The notes beneath the pieces are model-generated. The model ran no database searches. It worked only from the letters and a program-made list of their open reading frames with translations, and was not told the origin of the DNA. Below are positions 49,183 through 58,291 of a stretch of DNA of 64,000 nucleotides, one piece after another (positions within the stretch are counted from its first letter, which is position 1; each line of letters opens with the position of its first letter). Position numbers and translations under genes: made by a program. The DNA is from CAIWHR01 sp963709525. GTDB lineage: Bacteria > Pseudomonadota > Gammaproteobacteria > Burkholderiales > Casimicrobiaceae. The stretch lies in contig CAVPXB010000015.1 of assembly GCA_963709525.1 (NCBI GenBank), positions 375,495 through 439,494 of the forward strand. The letters are read 5' to 3'.

Positions 49183-49313
49183 TCCCCGGGTACAGGGAGG
49201 GAGACTGCCCCGAACAGCCCAGCGCGTGCGGACCGATCAGCCCTTGCTGGAGTCGCGGAAGAGTCTATCAACGTGGGCGACGCGCCAAGTGACCCTACAA
49301 GAAGCACAGGGTA

Positions 49314-50291
49314 ATGAAACTGCAGCAAGTCAGCGACAACTGCTTTGCGGCTCTGAACGAGAAGAACCGCGTGTGCGACGCCAATTCCGGGCTGATCAAC
49401 CTGGGCGGTGGGGTTGTCATCGACACGCAGTCAGACCTGCGCCATGGGCGGCGGATGATCGAACTGTTCGGCAAGGTCTGGGAGGGCATGCCCAGGCGCG
49501 TGATCAACACGCACGAGGACGGCGACCACGTCTGGGGCAACCAGCTCTTCAAGGGTGCCGAGATCATCGCGCACCGCACGGTCAAGGAGCTGATGCCGCG
49601 GGTCGCCGACCCGAAGGAGACGCAGCAACTGATCACCGGCGCCGATCGATTCCTCTCGCGCCTGTTGCTCAAGGCCTTGCACCCGGGCGCGCTGGCCGTC
49701 GCCCGGCAATTGAAACAGGACTACGACTTCGACGGCATCAGGCTGGTGCTGCCGACAACCGTGTTCGAGGAGCGGCACGTGCTGGATCTCGACGGCACCG
49801 AGGTTCACCTGATCTACGTCGGGCCGTGCCACCAGATCGGCGACACGATCGTCCACGTGCCCAAGGAAAGGGTCGTGTTCGCCGGCGACGTGATCTTCCG
49901 CGAGTGCACCCCCATGGGCTGGAGCGGCAGCTACGAGAAGTGGCTCAAGACCCTCGACCTGATCATCTTCCTCGACCCTGACGTCATCGTTCCCGGTCAC
50001 GGGCCGGTGTGCGGCATCGAGGGGGCGATGGAGATGAAGGCCTACCTCGAATACGTGCGCGAGGAGTCGCAGCGCTGCTTCGGGCAGGGGCTGAGCGCCC
50101 TGGAGGCGGCGAAGAAGATCGACTTCGGCCCCTACGGCGGGTGGCGCGCCCCGGCTCGCCTGTACATGAACGTCGAACGGGCCTACCGCGAGTTCGGCCA
50201 CGAGGCCACGGATACCGCCTGGGACCACGCGAAGGTCTTCGACGCCGTCCTCGCCGTGGCCAAGGCCAAGGGCGTCGAGATCGAGTTTTGA
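49314..50291 (+). CDS. MBL-fold metallo-hydrolase, copy 1
   Basis: A 325-residue hydrolase with the metallo-beta-lactamase fold. The metal motif is NTHEDGDHVWGN (His67, Asp71, His72). Later ligands are the His of VGPCHQIGD, the Asp of FAGDVIF and the His of VPGHGPV. No signal peptide is visible. It is the first gene of an operon with a close paralogue and a fumarylacetoacetase-family gene. The substrate, possibly a lactone, ester or sulfate ester, cannot be read from the sequence. Confidence 0.9.
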   Translation: MKLQQVSDNCFAALNEKNRVCDANSGLINLGGGVVIDTQSDLRHGRRMIELFGKVWEGMPRRVINTHEDGDHVWGNQLFKGAEIIAHRTVKELMPRVADPKETQQLITGADRFLSRLLLKALHPGALAVARQLKQDYDFDGIRLVLPTTVFEERHVLDLDGTEVHLIYVGPCHQIGDTIVHVPKERVVFAGDVIFRECTPMGWSGSYEKWLKTLDLIIFLDPDVIVPGHGPVCGIEGAMEMKAYLEYVREESQRCFGQGLSALEAAKKIDFGPYGGWRAPARLYMNVERAYREFGHEATDTAWDHAKVFDAVLAVAKAKGVEIEF

Positions 50292-50325
50292 CACCACAAC
50301 CTTCAATTTCAGGAGATCGAACATC

Positions 50326-51303
50326 ATGAAGATGGAACAAGTCAGCGAGCACTGCTTCGCGGTCCTCAACGAAAAGAACCTCGTGTGCGATGCCAACTCG
50401 GGCTTCATCAATCTCGGCGGCGGTGTGGTCGTCGATACGCAGTCGGATCTGCCGCATGCGCGCCAGATGATCGGCCTGTTCGGCAAGGTCTGGAAGGCCA
50501 TGCCCAAGCAGGTGATCAACACGCACGAGGACGGCGACCACGTGTGGGGCAACCAGCTCTTCGAGGGCGCCGAAATCATCGCGCACCGAACCGTGAAGGA
50601 GTTGATGCCGCATGTGGCCGACCCGAAGGAGACACAGGACCTGATCGCCAAGGCCAACAACGTCGCGATGCGCCTGATCCTGAAGGGCTTGCACCCCGGC
50701 GCGCTGGCGATTGCCGAGCAGTTGCACCAGGACTACGACTTCGAGGGCATCCAGCTCGTGCTTCCGACGACCGTGTTCGAGGACCGGCACGTGCTGAACC
50801 TCGACGGCACCGAGGTCCACCTGATCTACGTCGGGCCCTGCCATCAGACGGGCGACACGCTGATCCACGTGCCCAGCGAAGGCGTAGTCTTCACCGGCGA
50901 CGTGATCTTCCACGAATGCACGCCGATGGGCTGGAACGGCAGCTACGAGAAGTGGATGAAGAACCTCGACTTCATCATCTCGCTGAAACCCAAGGTCATC
51001 GTGCCCGGACATGGGCCTGTGTGTGGAGTCGAGGGCGTCGTGCAGATGAAGGCCTACCTCGAGTACGTGCGCGGCGAGGCGATGCGCTGCTTCGGGCTGG
51101 GCATGAGCGCGCTGGACGCGTCCAAGAAGATCGACTTCGGGCCCTATGCCGAGTGGCGCGCCCCGGCCCGCATCTTCATGAACGTCGAGCGGGCCTACCG
51201 CGAGTTCCGCAACGAAGCCGGGGACGCGCCCTGGGACCACGCGAAGACCTTCGACGCGATCTACCACGTGGCGAAGGCCCGGGGCCTCCATCTCGAGTTC
51301 TGA
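50326..51303 (+). CDS. MBL-fold metallo-hydrolase, copy 2
   Basis: The same length (325 residues) as the preceding gene and aligned without gaps by eye, with all metal motifs kept (NTHEDGDHVWGN, VGPCHQTGD, FTGDVIF, VPGHGPV). Differences concentrate at residues 105-135, in the stretch after KELMPHVADPKETQ, which could shape the substrate pocket. ATG 50326 has AGGAG upstream. It arose by tandem duplication. Confidence 0.9.
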   Translation: MKMEQVSEHCFAVLNEKNLVCDANSGFINLGGGVVVDTQSDLPHARQMIGLFGKVWKAMPKQVINTHEDGDHVWGNQLFEGAEIIAHRTVKELMPHVADPKETQDLIAKANNVAMRLILKGLHPGALAIAEQLHQDYDFEGIQLVLPTTVFEDRHVLNLDGTEVHLIYVGPCHQTGDTLIHVPSEGVVFTGDVIFHECTPMGWNGSYEKWMKNLDFIISLKPKVIVPGHGPVCGVEGVVQMKAYLEYVRGEAMRCFGLGMSALDASKKIDFGPYAEWRAPARIFMNVERAYREFRNEAGDAPWDHAKTFDAIYHVAKARGLHLEF

Positions 51304-51329
51304 TCCAGCGCTTCAAAGTAAGGAGAACC

Positions 51330-52364
51330 ATGATGAAGCTGATTCGCTTTTCAAGGGCCGATGAGCGGCCGAGCTTCGGTGTCGTCGTCGCCGACCGCGC
51401 CGTGGCCCTCGCAGTGCTGCAAGAGCGCAGCGGCATCCTGTCACCCCCACTGAGCGACAGCCACGCCTACCTGGCCGGCCTGCCGGAAACCGAGCAGGCG
51501 GCGCGCCAGTTGCTGGCCTGGGGCGAGGCGCACCTGGACAAATTGGGTGCCGACGAGAGACCCCAACTCGGGGTGGTGCGGCTGCATGCGCCGGTCGAGG
51601 TCGTGGCGCTGTTCGACTTCGGGCTGACGCCGAGGCATCTCAAGAACTCTGCGGAAACCATGATGAAGTACGAGAAGGACAACCCGCAGACAGCCCCGAT
51701 GCTGCAGGCCTTCGCCAAGGCCCTGCTGAGCAAGCCTGCCGCGCCCACGCCTGGCGTGCCGGAGCGCTTGTCGTACTACAAGTGCAATATGAACTCGATC
51801 GTCGGCGACGGCCAGACGATTCCCTGGCCGCTGTACACATCGCGCCTGGACATCGAGCCGGAGCTGGCCGCCGTGTACGGCAACACGCTGCAGCCGCTGG
51901 CGGGCTTCTGCATCTTCAACGACGTCTCGGCCCGCGACGTGCAGGCGCAGGAGTTCGTCGGCGGCTTCTGCCTGACGAAGGACATGGACAAGGGCAACCA
52001 GCTCGGCCCGTACCTGGTCACCGCCGACGAGGTCGGCAATCCGTACGCCCTGAAGGTCGTCGTCAAGGTCGATGGGCAGGTCCGCTACCAGGGATCGACG
52101 GCCGAGATCGATCACAGCGCCGAGGACGCCTTCGCCTGGCTCGGATTCATCTCGTCCATCCAGCCCGGAACGGTCGTGGGCATGGGCACCATTCCGGACT
52201 GCACCGGCCTGGACCACGACGACTTCATCGATCCGGGCGCCGAGATCGAGATCGGCTTCGAACGTCTGGGCAGCTTGCGCTGCCGATTCGCTGAACCGGC
52301 GCGCAAGCTGCTGCCCAGCCGCTGGCCACTGCGGTCGGCGCTGCAGAGGTTCCATGAGGTGTAG
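51330..52364 (+). CDS. Fumarylacetoacetate hydrolase family protein
   Basis: A 344-residue enzyme of the FAH superfamily, which cleaves carbon-carbon bonds or decarboxylates beta-keto acids with a divalent metal. Motifs include LEVAAVYGNT-like DIEPELAAVYGNTLQPLAGF and FNDVSARDVQAQEF, then TKDMDKGNQLGPYLVTADEV and GTVVGMGTIPDCTGLDHDDF. The start is ATG 51330 or 51333 behind AAGGAG. It is third in the operon after the two MBL-fold hydrolases, a pattern expected for a ring- or side-chain-degradation pathway. Confidence 0.88.
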   Translation: MMKLIRFSRADERPSFGVVVADRAVALAVLQERSGILSPPLSDSHAYLAGLPETEQAARQLLAWGEAHLDKLGADERPQLGVVRLHAPVEVVALFDFGLTPRHLKNSAETMMKYEKDNPQTAPMLQAFAKALLSKPAAPTPGVPERLSYYKCNMNSIVGDGQTIPWPLYTSRLDIEPELAAVYGNTLQPLAGFCIFNDVSARDVQAQEFVGGFCLTKDMDKGNQLGPYLVTADEVGNPYALKVVVKVDGQVRYQGSTAEIDHSAEDAFAWLGFISSIQPGTVVGMGTIPDCTGLDHDDFIDPGAEIEIGFERLGSLRCRFAEPARKLLPSRWPLRSALQRFHEV

Positions 52365-52431
52365 GTGAGGTCGGCGCGCCTGCTGACCATCTTGACCAGG
52401 GTCAAGGACCCTCGGCGCCGGCCTGGGGGCG

Positions 52432-52451
52432 CTGCGGAAATCCGATAGACG
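52432..52451 (+). promoter_or_regulatory. Shared 20-bp motif, site 2
   Basis: An exact second copy of the motif at 49163-49182, in the same orientation, 61 bases upstream of the DUF2252 remnant and ahead of the sulfatase. A GGAGACT heptamer follows both copies at a similar distance (16-18 bases). This supports joint control of both transcription units. Confidence 0.5.
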
Positions 52452-52512
52452 CTTCTGCCCGGCGGCCGGAGACTTCACTTCGGTCGCCACCAGAGCGCCC
52501 ACCGAAGAGGAA

Positions 52513-53059
52513 ATGAAGATCGCCAAGCCTGAAGCTGTCAAGCGCGGCGCTCGCGCGCCTCGCCTCGAAGACATCTACGTCTCCGCCGATGTGCGCCGCG
52601 CCACAGGCAAGGCGCTTCGTGAGGCCGTGCCGCGCACCGCCCATGCCGGCTGGAAGGCGCAGAAGGGTCGAAGCGACCCGGTCGAACTGCTGAGCCGGTC
52701 CAACGCGGGCCGCGTCGAGGCACTGATCCCGATCCGCTTCGGTCGGATGGACGCGCGGCAAGAACGGTCGCGACGTGTACGTTCGCCAGCTGCGCGATAT
52801 GAAGATGTCCGCCATCATCGAAGACTGGGACAGCGCGGCACTGCGGCAGTACGCGCGCATGTGTGCCCACGCGTTGGCGCGCTCGCATGCCCGCACCGGA
52901 GACGCCGCGAGGATCTCCGGCTACATGGGTTCGGGGCAGACCTTCGACGACGCGATCGGCGAATTCGCGGTCGAGTACGCGGATCAGAACCGCGCCGACT
53001 ACCGGGCCTTCGTGCGCGCGATCCGCGAGGCCAGGATCAAGGCGATCGTCGAGGGCTGA
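52513..53059 (+). pseudogene. DUF2252 protein remnant with internal deletion
   Basis: The first 78 codons carry the N-terminal part of DUF2252 proteins (ATGKALREAVPRTAHAGWKA, RSDPVELLSRSNAGRVEALI, PIRFGRM). Directly after about 52755, in another frame, comes the C-terminal end: GKNGRDVYVRQLRDMKMSAI and ALARSHARTGDAARISGYMG. Roughly 300 residues from the middle, including the kinase-like core, are missing. ATG 52513 has GAAGAGGAA upstream, so the promoter and start survive. A sulfatase gene follows. Confidence 0.75.
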
Positions 53060-53147
53060 GCGCTTGAAGCCACCCAGCACACCGAACGGTCGCGGCGCCA
53101 GTCGTGTAGACGGAATGCCCATGAACCGACAGACAACGGAGTCGACG

Positions 53148-54992
53148 ATGGATGCTGAACTGCTGCGCGCGACGCGCGCCAAGGCGAGGAGGTCGGGCCG
53201 CAGGACGCTCGTGTGGAAGGCGCTGGAAGCCGCCAGCCTCGCCGCGGCACTCGCCGCGCCCCTCGCGGCGTGGGCCGCAGACGCCCCCCGCCGGCCCAAC
53301 ATCGTCGTCATCCTCGCCGACGACATGGGCTACGCCGACATGGGCTCGTTCGGCGGCGAGATCAAGACGCCGAACCTCGACGCGCTGGCCGCTGACGGCG
53401 TGCGATTCACCAACTTCTACACCCACGCCAGCTGCTCGCCGACGCGGTCGATGCTGCTCACCGGCGTCGACACGCACCTCAACGGCCTGGGCAACATGGA
53501 CGAGTGGACGGCGCCGAACCAGGTCGGCGTGCCCGGCTACGAGGGCTACCTCAACAATCGTGTCGCGACGCTGCCGCAGCTGCTCAAGGGCGCGGGCTAC
53601 CACACCTACATGGTCGGCAAGTGGCACATGGGCAAGGCGCCCGACCAGATCCCCGCGGCGCGCGGCTTCGAGCGCGACTTCTCGCTGCTCGACGGCGCCG
53701 GCAGCTACTGGGACATGACGAATTTCACCGCCGCGTCGCCGCGGTCGGTCTTCACCGAGGACGGCCGCTACCTGACCCGGCTGCCCGCCGACTACTATGC
53801 GACCAAGACCTACACCGACAAGCTGATCGGCTTCATCGACGACAACAAGGCCGACGGCAAGCCCTTCTTCGCCTACGTCTCGCACCAGGCGCCGCACGAC
53901 CCCTACCACCTGCCCAGGGACTGGCGCAACCGCCACGTCGGCGAGTACGACAAGGGCTGGGACACGGTGCGCCAGGAGCGGCTCAAGCGGCAAGTCGAGA
54001 TGGGCATCACGCCCGCGGGCACGCAGCTTTCCGAGCGCATGTGGTTCATCCCCGACCCGATCGTTCTCGCGCCGGCCAGCCGCGCCGTGCTCGGCAAGAA
54101 GATGGAGCTCTATGCAGGCATGGTGGAAAACCTCGACCACCACGTCGGGCGGCTGATCGACCACCTGAAGAAGATCGGCGAATATGAGAACACGATCTTC
54201 GTCGTCTTCGGTGACAACGGCCCCGAAGGCACCGACCTCTTCAAGATGATCGCCGGCACGCCCGGCACGCGCGACTACCTGTTCGCGGCGTCGGCCTGGT
54301 CGCAGACCCACCCCAACGCCTGGGGCGACCCGGGTTCGTACGTCGCCTATGGCCCGATGTGGGCGCAGGTCTCGGCCACGCCGTTCAGCCAGTACAAGGG
54401 CTGGCTCGGCGAGGGTGGCATCCGCAATGCGCTCATCGTCGGCGGCCCGGCCGTCAAGCGCGCCAAGGGCAGCATCAACCACGGCCTGATGCACGTGGCC
54501 GACCTGATGCCGACGGTCCTCGAGATCGCGGGGACGAATTACCCGAAGACGCTCGCGGGCCGCGAACTGCCGCCGCTGATCGGCAAGTCCTGGACCAAGG
54601 TGCTCGCCGGCCAGGCCGAGTCGCCGCGCACGGACCAGGACTACCTCGCCTGGCAGCTGTTCGGCAACCACGCCCTGAGGCAAGGCGACTGGAAGATCCG
54701 CTGGCTGTACAAGTCGCTCGGCAAGGGCGACTGGGAGCTGTTCAACCTCAAGACCGATGCCGCCGAGCGCAAGGACCTCGCTGCCGAGCGCCCCGACAAG
54801 GTCAAGGAGATGGTCGCACTCTGGGACGGCTACGCGCGGGCGAACAACGTCATCCTGCCGAACCGCTCGGTCTTCGAGACCTTGGAAGACCAGTTGCCGC
54901 CGCGGGTACCCGACGACCCGGGCTACCCGCCGCTGATCTTCAAGCGCCAGTTCGTGCCCCCGAAGGACATGCTGGCCGAGCCCAAGCCGTGA
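53148..54992 (+). CDS. Secreted arylsulfatase, sulfatase 2
   Basis: A 614-residue sulfatase with an Arg-rich N-terminus and hydrophobic export segment (about residues 24-44). Asp58-Asp59 lie in VVILADDMGYADMG; the formylglycine site is Cys96-Ser-Pro-Thr-Arg100. The GKWHMGKAPDQIPAARGFER and VVFGDNGPEGTD motifs complete the site. It is about 175 residues shorter than sulfatase 1, lacking the C-terminal beta-rich domain. ATG 53148 has GGAG six bases upstream; ATGs at 53115 and 53121 are alternatives. An outer-membrane protein gene follows, giving a second sulfatase/outer-membrane pair. Confidence 0.95.
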   Translation: MDAELLRATRAKARRSGRRTLVWKALEAASLAAALAAPLAAWAADAPRRPNIVVILADDMGYADMGSFGGEIKTPNLDALAADGVRFTNFYTHASCSPTRSMLLTGVDTHLNGLGNMDEWTAPNQVGVPGYEGYLNNRVATLPQLLKGAGYHTYMVGKWHMGKAPDQIPAARGFERDFSLLDGAGSYWDMTNFTAASPRSVFTEDGRYLTRLPADYYATKTYTDKLIGFIDDNKADGKPFFAYVSHQAPHDPYHLPRDWRNRHVGEYDKGWDTVRQERLKRQVEMGITPAGTQLSERMWFIPDPIVLAPASRAVLGKKMELYAGMVENLDHHVGRLIDHLKKIGEYENTIFVVFGDNGPEGTDLFKMIAGTPGTRDYLFAASAWSQTHPNAWGDPGSYVAYGPMWAQVSATPFSQYKGWLGEGGIRNALIVGGPAVKRAKGSINHGLMHVADLMPTVLEIAGTNYPKTLAGRELPPLIGKSWTKVLAGQAESPRTDQDYLAWQLFGNHALRQGDWKIRWLYKSLGKGDWELFNLKTDAAERKDLAAERPDKVKEMVALWDGYARANNVILPNRSVFETLEDQLPPRVPDDPGYPPLIFKRQFVPPKDMLAEPKP

Positions 54993-55045
54993 TCCCTGGC
55001 CCCGATGCCCGATCCGGACCACTTAAGCAAGCGAGAGACGAACCC

Positions 55046-56032
55046 ATGAAGAACGACCGAGTCATGATGAAGCCGGTGATCTGGGCACGCTGGGCTGCCG
55101 CCGCGGCGCTGGCGATGGCCGCGCTCTGCCCGCCGCAGGCGCTGGCCCAGGTACCGGCGCGCTTCTACTGGAAGTCGCTGTCGGGCGCCAATGCGGTGCC
55201 GGTGATCTTCAATTCGCTCAGCGGCAACACCAACCCCTTCGACCCGTCGAACCGGGTGACGCCGGACGCCAACTTCGACGCCACCATGGCCCTGACCGGC
55301 TGGGCCCACACCTACGCGCTGGGCGACCGCTCGGCGATGGGCGCGATCATCCTGCCGATGGGCCGGGTCTCGGGTGGCGTGGCGGGCGTGACCGAGACTT
55401 CCCGCGGGTTCGGCGACCCGATGCTCGAGTTCAACTACAACCTCATCGGCCCGAAGGCGCAAAAGACGATTCCCGATGTGCTGCGCTACGAGCCCGGGTT
55501 CTCGCTCGACCTGCTCGTCGATCTGGCGTTGCCGATCGGGGAGTACAACAGCAGCCAGTCGGTGAACCTGGGGCAGAACCGCTGGTACGGGCGCATTGGC
55601 GCGCCCGTCGTCTGGCAGCTGGGTTCGTGGGTACCGGGCCGGCGCACGACGCTGGAACTGCTGCCTGCGGTGTGGCTGTTCGGTGACAACGACGACTTCG
55701 TCGGCAAGACGCTGAAGACCGACCCGATGTTCCAGCTCGACGCGCACCTCACGCGCGACCTCACCGAGCACCTGTGGGGCGGGCTCGACCTGACCTGGTA
55801 CAACGGCGGCGGCTCGACGATCAACGGTCTCGCGGGCGGGAAGCTCAACAACGTCGGCGTAGGGCTCACGCTCGGCTACACGGTCAACGAAAACCTCAAC
55901 CTGACCCTCGGCTACAAGTCGACCGTCAACGACAGCGCGCCCAGCGACATGCGCATGGACGGGTTCATGGTCACGCTGGTCTTCGGCTGGCACCCGATCG
56001 TCGAGGGTATGCGACGGCTGAAGAGCGAGTAG
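55046..56032 (+). CDS. Outer-membrane transport protein (MetA-pathway / phenol-degradation type)
   Basis: A 328-residue exported protein (signal peptide ending QALAQ near residue 35). Repeated beta strands such as LDLLVDLALPIGEYNSSQSV, GRIGAPVVWQLGSWVPGRRT and NNVGVGLTLGYTVNENLNLT, and the closing FMVTLVFGWHP, fit the PF13557-type outer-membrane proteins found with aromatic-compound degradation genes. It follows sulfatase 2 by 53 bases and probably shares its transcript. Confidence 0.82.
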   Translation: MKNDRVMMKPVIWARWAAAAALAMAALCPPQALAQVPARFYWKSLSGANAVPVIFNSLSGNTNPFDPSNRVTPDANFDATMALTGWAHTYALGDRSAMGAIILPMGRVSGGVAGVTETSRGFGDPMLEFNYNLIGPKAQKTIPDVLRYEPGFSLDLLVDLALPIGEYNSSQSVNLGQNRWYGRIGAPVVWQLGSWVPGRRTTLELLPAVWLFGDNDDFVGKTLKTDPMFQLDAHLTRDLTEHLWGGLDLTWYNGGGSTINGLAGGKLNNVGVGLTLGYTVNENLNLTLGYKSTVNDSAPSDMRMDGFMVTLVFGWHPIVEGMRRLKSE

Positions 56033-56703
56033 TCGCCCCGCCGGTTATCAGAACGGTGTATCGGCGCTCAATGACCGCCTTATGAGCATGGCTGCAGCCG
56101 GAACGGGGCGGCTTATGGTTGAGACTCCCGCATGGGCGGCCGCCTGCGAAAGTCGGCTCACGCTGGATTCTGTTGAAAAACTCGGTTTCGATGTCTCTGC
56201 GCGAGTGAATCGGGCCCAGGCGCTCGGGACGCTTGCGCCAGCACCTCGCGGTACCAATCGCAGTTGAAAACCCGTCAGCGAGCCCGCTGGCGGCCGCGCG
56301 GGCCATCGACGCATCGCCCGCAACTTGAGTATTGAAATTTGGCCTCGGCAAGTCGAGTTGCCAAGTCGACTTTTTCAACAGAATCGCTGGACTGCAGCCC
56401 TTGACGGCACGAGCGTCGCCGGCAGCAGTGGGTCGAATTGCGACGGCCAGCCGGGTGGAATCGGCGCCCGGAAGCTGTCCGCAAGGGTGACGATACCCCG
56501 CAGCTGACACTCGACGTCGGTAGGCACGGCCACGAGGCGACGCTTGAGCCATGACCGCGGAGGGAATGCTCGACGACAGTCGATTACCTGAGCCAACGGC
56601 GCCAGATTCCTCGAGCTCTCTCAACGCGTGGGGATTGATCTCCATCAGCTGCCCCCGGCGCCCGACCGCCAACACTGAGCACTGCAGTAGACGGGGGCCG
56701 TGA
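56033..56703. other. Gene-free stretch containing a miniature element
   Basis: No gene with family resemblance. Bases 56166-56385 form an inverted-repeat element described separately. The remaining right part (56386-56703) shows no structure I can name. Confidence 0.4.
56166..56385 (+). mobile_element. Inverted-repeat element, about 220 bp
   Basis: GATTCTGTTGAAAAACTCG starts at 56166 and its near-complement CGACTTTTTCAACAGAATC ends at 56384, one mismatch apart. No transposase is inside. Similar ends occur on several IS elements, so this is probably a non-autonomous derivative or two ends of a deleted IS. Confidence 0.55.
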
Positions 56704-58224
56704 ATGTGGCACGCGATCGTGATTGGATCCGGCATCGGTGGCTTGGCCGCTGCCGCTGCGCTCGCTAAGCGCGGCAAGCGCGTGCTGCTACTCGAACAGC
56801 ATACGGTGCCAGGCGGGCAGACCCAGACGTTCCGGCGGCAGGACTGGGTGTTCGCCACAGGCGTGCACTACGTCAGCGGCGTCGGTCCGCAGGCGGGCCC
56901 AGAAGGCCAGTTTCGGAGATTGCTGGATTGGCTTGGGGACGGCTCGCTGCAATTCGCGCCGTGCGTCAATCCATACGACATCGTGCGCCTGCCCGGCTTC
57001 GAATTCGGCATCCCGCATCCCGAGGCTGTCTACCGTGCCGCTCTGCATGGGCGCTTCCCCGGCGAGACGGCGTCAATCGACCGCTGGTTCCACGCGTGCC
57101 ACGAGGCGCGCAAGGCCGGCACCACGTTGATGGCGGCGCACAACCTTCCGGCGTGGATTGGCTGGGGCTTTCGCCTGCTACGCGGCCGCCAGGCCAACAA
57201 ATGGTCCAACCGTACGTTGGCGGACCAACTGGCCGACATCGCTCACCCGCAGTTGCGCGCCGTACTCGGGGCCCGCTGGGGTGACTACGGTGCGCCGCCG
57301 ACGACGGCGCCGTTCATCGAACACGCGTGGGTGACCGGGGCCTACGACGGTGGCGCCTACTACCCGGTCGGTGGGCCGGCGCGCTTTGCCGAGACGTTGC
57401 TGCCCACCGTTCGGGCCGCGGGCGGCGAATGCCGTCTTGGCGCCGACGTCCGACACATCCTCGTCGAGGACGGGCGGGCGGTCGGGGTCGAGGTGGTGCA
57501 AGGCGACTCGCTGACCATGGAGCGTGCCGAGCACGTGATCTCCGACATCGGCCTGGCCAACACGCTGGCCTGTCTGGATTCGTCGGTCGCAGGCGCGTGG
57601 CGCGAGCAGGCGAGCCCGCTCGCACCTGGACTGGGCTACGTGGCGCTCTATCTCGGGCTCGAAGGCGACATCGCCGCAGCCGGCGCGACCTCGGCCAACC
57701 ATTGGATCTACGACAGCGATGACGTCGATCGCGTCTGGCGGCAGCCGGCAGACGAGGACGCGCCGGGACTCTTCGTGAGTTTCCCGTCGTTGAAGGATCC
57801 GGCATGGCGGGGCCCGCCGACGGCCGAGGTGCTCGCCATCGTCGATCGCGCCGCCTTCGCGCCCTGGCTCGACGCGCCGCAACCGGCCGATGATTACGCT
57901 GCGTTCAAGGACTGGGTGGCCGAGAGGCTACTCGGGCAATTCAAGCGTCACTTCCCCACGCTGGCGTCCATGGTGCGCTTCCACGAGGCAGCCACGCCGC
58001 TGACGCAGCGGCGCTTCGTTCGCGCGGTCGGAGGATCCATGTACGGCATCGAGATGTCCGTCGAGCGCCAGGGCAGCGATGCGCTGAGGCTTCGAACGCC
58101 GGTGCCGGGCCTTCTGCTCGCGGGCCAGGACGTGATCGGTCCAGGGGTGCAGGCGGCGTTCATGGGTGGCCTGATGGCCGCGGCAACCGTTGAGCCGGCG
58201 CTATGGCGCCAATTGGGCGGATAA
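56704..58224 (+). CDS. FAD-dependent oxidoreductase, RetSat/CrtI-like (copy 2)
   Basis: A 506-residue flavoprotein with IVIGSGIGGLAAAAALAKRG at residues 5-24, LLLEQHTVPGGQTQTF, FATGVHYVSGVG and the closing GLLLAGQDVIGPGVQAAFMGG. It is a relative of 31112-32725 but clearly diverged. The start ATG 56704 has no strong ribosome site. It lies downstream of the sulfatase unit and upstream of the cation ATPase on the same strand. Confidence 0.85.
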   Translation: MWHAIVIGSGIGGLAAAAALAKRGKRVLLLEQHTVPGGQTQTFRRQDWVFATGVHYVSGVGPQAGPEGQFRRLLDWLGDGSLQFAPCVNPYDIVRLPGFEFGIPHPEAVYRAALHGRFPGETASIDRWFHACHEARKAGTTLMAAHNLPAWIGWGFRLLRGRQANKWSNRTLADQLADIAHPQLRAVLGARWGDYGAPPTTAPFIEHAWVTGAYDGGAYYPVGGPARFAETLLPTVRAAGGECRLGADVRHILVEDGRAVGVEVVQGDSLTMERAEHVISDIGLANTLACLDSSVAGAWREQASPLAPGLGYVALYLGLEGDIAAAGATSANHWIYDSDDVDRVWRQPADEDAPGLFVSFPSLKDPAWRGPPTAEVLAIVDRAAFAPWLDAPQPADDYAAFKDWVAERLLGQFKRHFPTLASMVRFHEAATPLTQRRFVRAVGGSMYGIEMSVERQGSDALRLRTPVPGLLLAGQDVIGPGVQAAFMGGLMAAATVEPALWRQLGG

Positions 58225-58291
58225 CCAGTCGACCGCAACCTTGCACCTGGCACGAGCCCAAGTCCATTGACACACGACCAGCCAGTGTTCA

